This document shows, one piece after another, positions 60,926-64,000 of a stretch of DNA of 64,000 nucleotides. The number at the start of each line of letters is the position of its first letter. Position 1 is the first letter of the stretch. The stretch covers positions 1 through 64,000 of the forward strand of contig PHET01000003.1 of assembly GCA_002841275.1 (NCBI GenBank), read 5' to 3'. The stretch comes from Actinobacteria bacterium HGW-Actinobacteria-7. GTDB lineage: Bacteria; Actinomycetota; Coriobacteriia; Anaerosomatales; PHET01. A program made the position numbers and the translations under genes. Below the pieces are notes generated by a model. It made no database searches, was not told where the DNA came from, and worked only from the letters and a program-made list of their open reading frames with translations.

Positions 60926-61857
60926 GCGCCGTATGGACGATTGCGCGCAAAGAGACACGCACTGCCGTTCGCAACAGCATGTTCGTGACGATCACGGTGC
61001 TCTTCTTGGGGTTGTCGGTGCTCTCCGCGTATATCGGGAGCACCACGAAGCATGCCGAGATGCGGATCTACAACGAGACGGTTGCGAAGCTGACCGTACA
61101 AGGTGTGACTCAGTTGCCTCCCAAACCTGAGATCCACGCGCTCACCATGCTTGGGAATCTCACGGAGTACGTCGCTATCGTCGGTGCGATCCTTTCGGTG
61201 ATGCTCGGGTACGACGCGATCACAAGAGAGCGCGAATCGGGAGGCCTGCAGCTGATTCTCACGAGGCCCGTCTTCCGAGATCGTCTGATCACCGGCAAGT
61301 TGTTGGGCAACGGGCTCGTGATTGCGATGCTTCTGGGAATTGTGTTCGTGTTCAACCTGGCGCTGCTGTTCCTGGTGGGACACGCGGTGCCCACGTTTGG
61401 GGAAATCGCCCGCGTGGCCTTGTTCATCGTTGCGGCATTTGCGTACATGATGGTGTTCCTGATCACGTCGATGCTGCTGAGTATCAACATGAAGAGTAGC
61501 GCGAGTGTGTTTCTCGTCTCGTTGGTGCTTTGGATGACGTCGGCCTTCGTATTGCCGCAGATGGCGCAGACTCTCATGGCCAACAGCACGGTCGTGAACA
61601 GCGTGAGCGGGGCCACCAACCAGATTCCCCAAGACACCGCCGTTTCCCGCGCCATCGACCTTCTTTCACCCACATGGCATCTCCGCTCGATTGGCGGCAA
61701 GCTGCTCGAGGTGACCCCTGGAAGCGCGGCGCTATCCTCCGCGGCTCTGTCAACTGAGTTTCTCAAGAGCCTGTTCGCTCTGCTTGTCCCGTGCATTGTT
61801 CTCGGTGCACTGATGTATGCCTCCTTCCTGCGCAGCGAATCCTTGACCGTGGAGTGA
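60922..61857 (+). CDS. ABC-2 type permease
   Basis: A 311-residue protein. N-terminal cytoplasmic KETRTAVRNSMFV and TM1, a large extracytoplasmic loop, then RERESGGLQLILTRPVFRDRLITGKLLGN, which is diagnostic for the NosY/ABC-2 permease group, and five further helices. A second loop (TVVNSVSGATNQIPQD) precedes the last helix. It pairs with the ATPase and with the second permease at 62698-63693 (same RPV-x-RD-x-L-x-GK motif). Starts by overlap with the ATPase stop. Confidence 0.88.
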   Translation: MSAVWTIARKETRTAVRNSMFVTITVLFLGLSVLSAYIGSTTKHAEMRIYNETVAKLTVQGVTQLPPKPEIHALTMLGNLTEYVAIVGAILSVMLGYDAITRERESGGLQLILTRPVFRDRLITGKLLGNGLVIAMLLGIVFVFNLALLFLVGHAVPTFGEIARVALFIVAAFAYMMVFLITSMLLSINMKSSASVFLVSLVLWMTSAFVLPQMAQTLMANSTVVNSVSGATNQIPQDTAVSRAIDLLSPTWHLRSIGGKLLEVTPGSAALSSAALSTEFLKSLFALLVPCIVLGALMYASFLRSESLTVE

Positions 61858-61864
61858 TGACAGA

Positions 61865-62668
61865 ATGAAGAAGCTCATCAGATCGGCCGTCGCAGTCGCG
61901 GCGGTGATGCTCTCGCTTTCGCTTGCCGTGCCCGCATGGGCAGATTCAGTACGGCCGGCAATCACCGTCCAGGCCGGATCATCCGCGTCGCTGACGTTTC
62001 AGCTGACAAATGACACGAGCGTTGAGCATTCCTATGAACTGACGACGACGGGCCTGCCAGGCCGGGCGACCGCCACGTTTGCCGAGACCGGTCCCGTGGT
62101 CACTGCAATCAAGGTCGGTGCGGGCAAGACCGCCCAAGTGAACATGCGGGTGCAGGTGCTACCAGAGGCGGCGCTTGCGATCTCGGAAGTCACATTCGTC
62201 ACCCGCAGGGACGACGGCGCGGTAGTCAGAACGCCGTTCGGGCTTGAGGTGCAGAGCACCTATGCGCTTCGCATCACCAGCGCCTCGAAGAGCGTTTCCA
62301 CGTTCAGCGGACAGGACTTCAAGCTCGACATGGTGGTGGCCAATGCCGGCGCAGCCGCGGTGACCAACGTACTCCCGAAGCTGGAGATGCCGCCCAAGTG
62401 GGTGCTCGTCTCCGACCCTCAGTTCGTCCCCAATCTCGACCCGGGTAAGGAAGCGGTCTTTCACCTCACGATCACTGTGCCGGCGTCTCAAGTCGCCATC
62501 GATCAGCCTGTCTCGGTTGGCGTGGCGGGTGACCAGACCGCAAGTCCGGCCAGTCCGGTGACGGTGCGAGTACAGAACAACCCGGTGTATCTGCCCGTGG
62601 CCGGTGGTGTCGTGATCATTGCCCTCGGTGCGGTTGTGATCTACTTCCGCCGCAAAGGTCGCCGCTGA
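61865..62668 (+). CDS. Exported NEW3-like (alpha-galactosidase-associated) beta-sandwich protein with C-terminal anchor
   Basis: A 267-residue protein. Signal peptide (about 1-26, AVPAWA-D), two beta-sandwich repeats of about 100 residues (SASLTFQLTNDTSVEHSYEL; DFKLDMVVANAGAAAVTNVL, then PPKWVLVSDPQFVPNLDPG) resembling NEW3/CARDB modules, and a C-terminal helix (PVAGGVVIIALGAVVIYF) followed by RRKGRR. It faces outward, anchored at the C-terminus. Located between two permease genes, it is a probable extracytoplasmic partner of the ABC transporter. Confidence 0.78.
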   Translation: MKKLIRSAVAVAAVMLSLSLAVPAWADSVRPAITVQAGSSASLTFQLTNDTSVEHSYELTTTGLPGRATATFAETGPVVTAIKVGAGKTAQVNMRVQVLPEAALAISEVTFVTRRDDGAVVRTPFGLEVQSTYALRITSASKSVSTFSGQDFKLDMVVANAGAAAVTNVLPKLEMPPKWVLVSDPQFVPNLDPGKEAVFHLTITVPASQVAIDQPVSVGVAGDQTASPASPVTVRVQNNPVYLPVAGGVVIIALGAVVIYFRRKGRR

Positions 62669-62697
62669 TGTCCGCTGAAACAACAAGGAGCAATCAG

Positions 62698-63693
62698 ATG
62701 ACCGATTCCTCAACAGATGTACGCAAGCCGGGTCCAGTGCGTCGACTGCGTGTGCTCGCCATGAAGGAGTTCACAGACGCCTTTCGTAACAGGCTGTTTC
62801 TCGTCGCGCTCCTCATGCTGCTGGCACTCACGCTGACTGCGGTGGGCATGGGCGCGGCCGCAGTACATACGAGAGTGACGGAGTACAGCCAGTCCGTGCA
62901 AGTGCTCAGGGACCTGGGGCGCACCGATGTCCCGCCAATGCCCTCGCTGAACCCCATCGCAGTATCGAAGGCCTTCATCAACTACCTGGCCATGGTGGGT
63001 GCATTGCTCGCGATGATCCTGGGGTTCACGACCATCCGCAAAGAGCGGGAGGGTGGGACGTTGGGACTCATCTTGTCCAGGCCCGTCTACCGAGACCAGT
63101 TGCTCGCCGGCAAGATCGTGGGTAACGCTGGCCTGCTGCTGGTGCTCGTCGCCGCCGTCGGCGTGGTGACGGCAGGCGCGTTGGCGATTGTGGGAGGTGT
63201 TTCTCTCACACACAGCGAGCTGATCAAGCTAGCGCTAACCATGGTCATGTCGTGGCTCTACATGCTGACCTTCTTCCTGCTTGCGATGTTCATGACCATT
63301 TGGCGGCCCGAGGGAAACCAAGCGCTTTTGCTCACAGTGGTTGTGTGGCTCGTCTTTGCATTCATCCTGCCGCAGATCGGCGACACGATGGACCTCGACA
63401 ATCAGCTGCCGGGCGGATTCTTCGCGACCCTCGGTATGGACAGAGCCGGCGAGACTGCCGCGCTACAGCAGTTCAAATGGTATGAGACGGTGCGAAATGG
63501 CGTGGAGGAACTCTCTCCAACAAAGCACTACGAGCGCATCAGCTTCGCTCTTCTGGGCATCAAGACCGAATTCGTGAACAACACCCCTGCCGAGATACTC
63601 AAGCTCAAGTTGGTGAACCTAGTGGGGCTACTCGTGCCCATCGTGTTGCTCACTGGCGCCTCGTATGTGGTGTTTCTCAGACAGGAGTCATAA
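62698..63693 (+). CDS. ABC-2 type permease (second)
   Basis: A 331-residue protein. KEFTDAFRNRLFLVALLML starts TM1; EREGGTLGLILSRPVYRDQLLAGKIVGN is the conserved ABC-2/NosY motif; six helices in all. It is a paralogue of the permease at 60922-61857, and the two could form a heterodimer. AAGGAG 7 nt before the ATG at 62698 favours that start over an ATG at 62668 that overlaps the preceding stop. Confidence 0.88.
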   Translation: MTDSSTDVRKPGPVRRLRVLAMKEFTDAFRNRLFLVALLMLLALTLTAVGMGAAAVHTRVTEYSQSVQVLRDLGRTDVPPMPSLNPIAVSKAFINYLAMVGALLAMILGFTTIRKEREGGTLGLILSRPVYRDQLLAGKIVGNAGLLLVLVAAVGVVTAGALAIVGGVSLTHSELIKLALTMVMSWLYMLTFFLLAMFMTIWRPEGNQALLLTVVVWLVFAFILPQIGDTMDLDNQLPGGFFATLGMDRAGETAALQQFKWYETVRNGVEELSPTKHYERISFALLGIKTEFVNNTPAEILKLKLVNLVGLLVPIVLLTGASYVVFLRQES

Positions 63694-63725
63694 CCATGCA
63701 GAAGACGACTACGAAAGGAACGGAC

Positions 63726-64000
63726 ATGAAGAGATGGACTGCAGCGCTGATGATCCCAGGGGCACTGGTCACTGTGCTTGCGCTGGGCGGCTGCGCGGGT
63801 TCGAATGTCGCGAAGGTCGGCGGAAACCCGACGGCATCCAGTATCGCTACGAGCGCTACCACCGGAAGCAGCGGTGCCTCCGGTGCCGATAGCGACGGCG
63901 ACGGGATTCCTGATAGCGCCGAAGCTCTGCTGGGCACCGACCCGCAGAACCCCGACACGGACGGCGACGGTCAAACAGACAAGGTCGATCCAGCTCCGCT
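63726..64000 (+). CDS. Lipoprotein with calcium-binding thrombospondin type 3-like repeats (cut by window edge)
   Basis: At least 91 residues remain. The lipobox LALGGC-AGS lies at about residue 23, then a Ser/Thr/Gly linker, then DSDGDGIPDSAEALLGTDP and NPDTDGDGQTDKVDP, typical Asp-rich repeats that bind calcium. AAAGGAACGG precedes the ATG at 63726; an in-frame ATG at 63696 with GGAG is an alternative. It continues beyond the window. It follows the permease closely, so is probably part of the same operon. Confidence 0.75.
   Translation, partial: MKRWTAALMIPGALVTVLALGGCAGSNVAKVGGNPTASSIATSATTGSSGASGADSDGDGIPDSAEALLGTDPQNPDTDGDGQTDKVDPAP

Overview
The window reads as chromosomal DNA of a high-GC Gram-positive bacterium. 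GTG and TTG starts are frequent, ATGA/GTGA overlaps are common, ribosome-binding sites are strong, and lipoproteins and exported proteins are of Gram-positive type. Fused pentose-phosphate enzymes, a UGA-decoded (selenocysteine) GrdB-like protein and an OpuC/Osm-type transporter suggest Actinomycetota, perhaps an anaerobic Coriobacteriia-like lineage. That placement is an inference; no rRNA or complete tRNA gene is present.

Layout. 1-0.5 kb: the end of an unidentified gene, then a relic of an integrative element (integrase tail, tRNA 3'-end-like segment, hairpin). 0.7-13.6 kb: a central-carbon island with rpiA coupled to an NAD(P)H-hydrate epimerase, a transaldolase/glucose-6-phosphate isomerase fusion, a glucose-6-phosphate dehydrogenase/6-phosphogluconate dehydrogenase fusion and transketolase. 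It is bracketed by two paralogous HAD phosphatases and contains a candidate selenoprotein with a SECIS-like hairpin. 13.7-19.6 kb: a Crp/Fnr regulator, two Met-rich exported proteins, DUF4395 and DUF3179 proteins and a mercuric-reductase-like flavoprotein. 19.6-29.1 kb: phosphoglucomutase head-to-head with a 1304-residue GH94 protein, then a PF10091 (GH144-like) protein, a TauE/SafE permease, another disulfide oxidoreductase and a DUF427 protein. 29.4-33.5 kb: a complete quaternary-amine/osmolyte ABC transporter. 33.6-38.8 kb: a YyaL-like thioredoxin-fold protein, an HD protein, a flavodoxin-fold reductase, an NTF2-like protein and a glutaredoxin-thioredoxin reductase fusion. 38.9-46.7 kb: a zinc ribbon protein, a DUF2795-like protein, a MerR regulator, RF3, RNase J, a MATE exporter and a SulP transporter. 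46.7-52.3 kb: a scarred accessory zone with a second copy of the integrase-tail/att-like repeat, Fic-like and MarC fragments, a truncated membrane protein, a PAP2-LssY_C protein and a small phosphatase/diacylglycerol kinase operon. 52.3-64 kb: a large exported protein, a COG2509 flavoprotein, and an OmpR-type two-component system beside an ABC-2 transporter operon.

How the genes may work together. The PF10091 and GH94 proteins resemble the middle and C-terminal parts of cyclic beta-1,2-glucan synthase without its glycosyltransferase. They could turn beta-1,2-glucan into glucose-1-phosphate, which the adjacent phosphoglucomutase would pass to the fused pentose-phosphate enzymes. In the last 7 kb, three promoter regions carry CTCAG direct repeats with an 11-bp period, consistent with one regulon controlled by the encoded response regulator.

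The most unusual items are the UGA-containing GrdB-like gene, the pair of integrase-tail/att repeats 46.5 kb apart, the split glucan-synthase-like enzymes beside pgm, and the CTCAG-repeat regulon.
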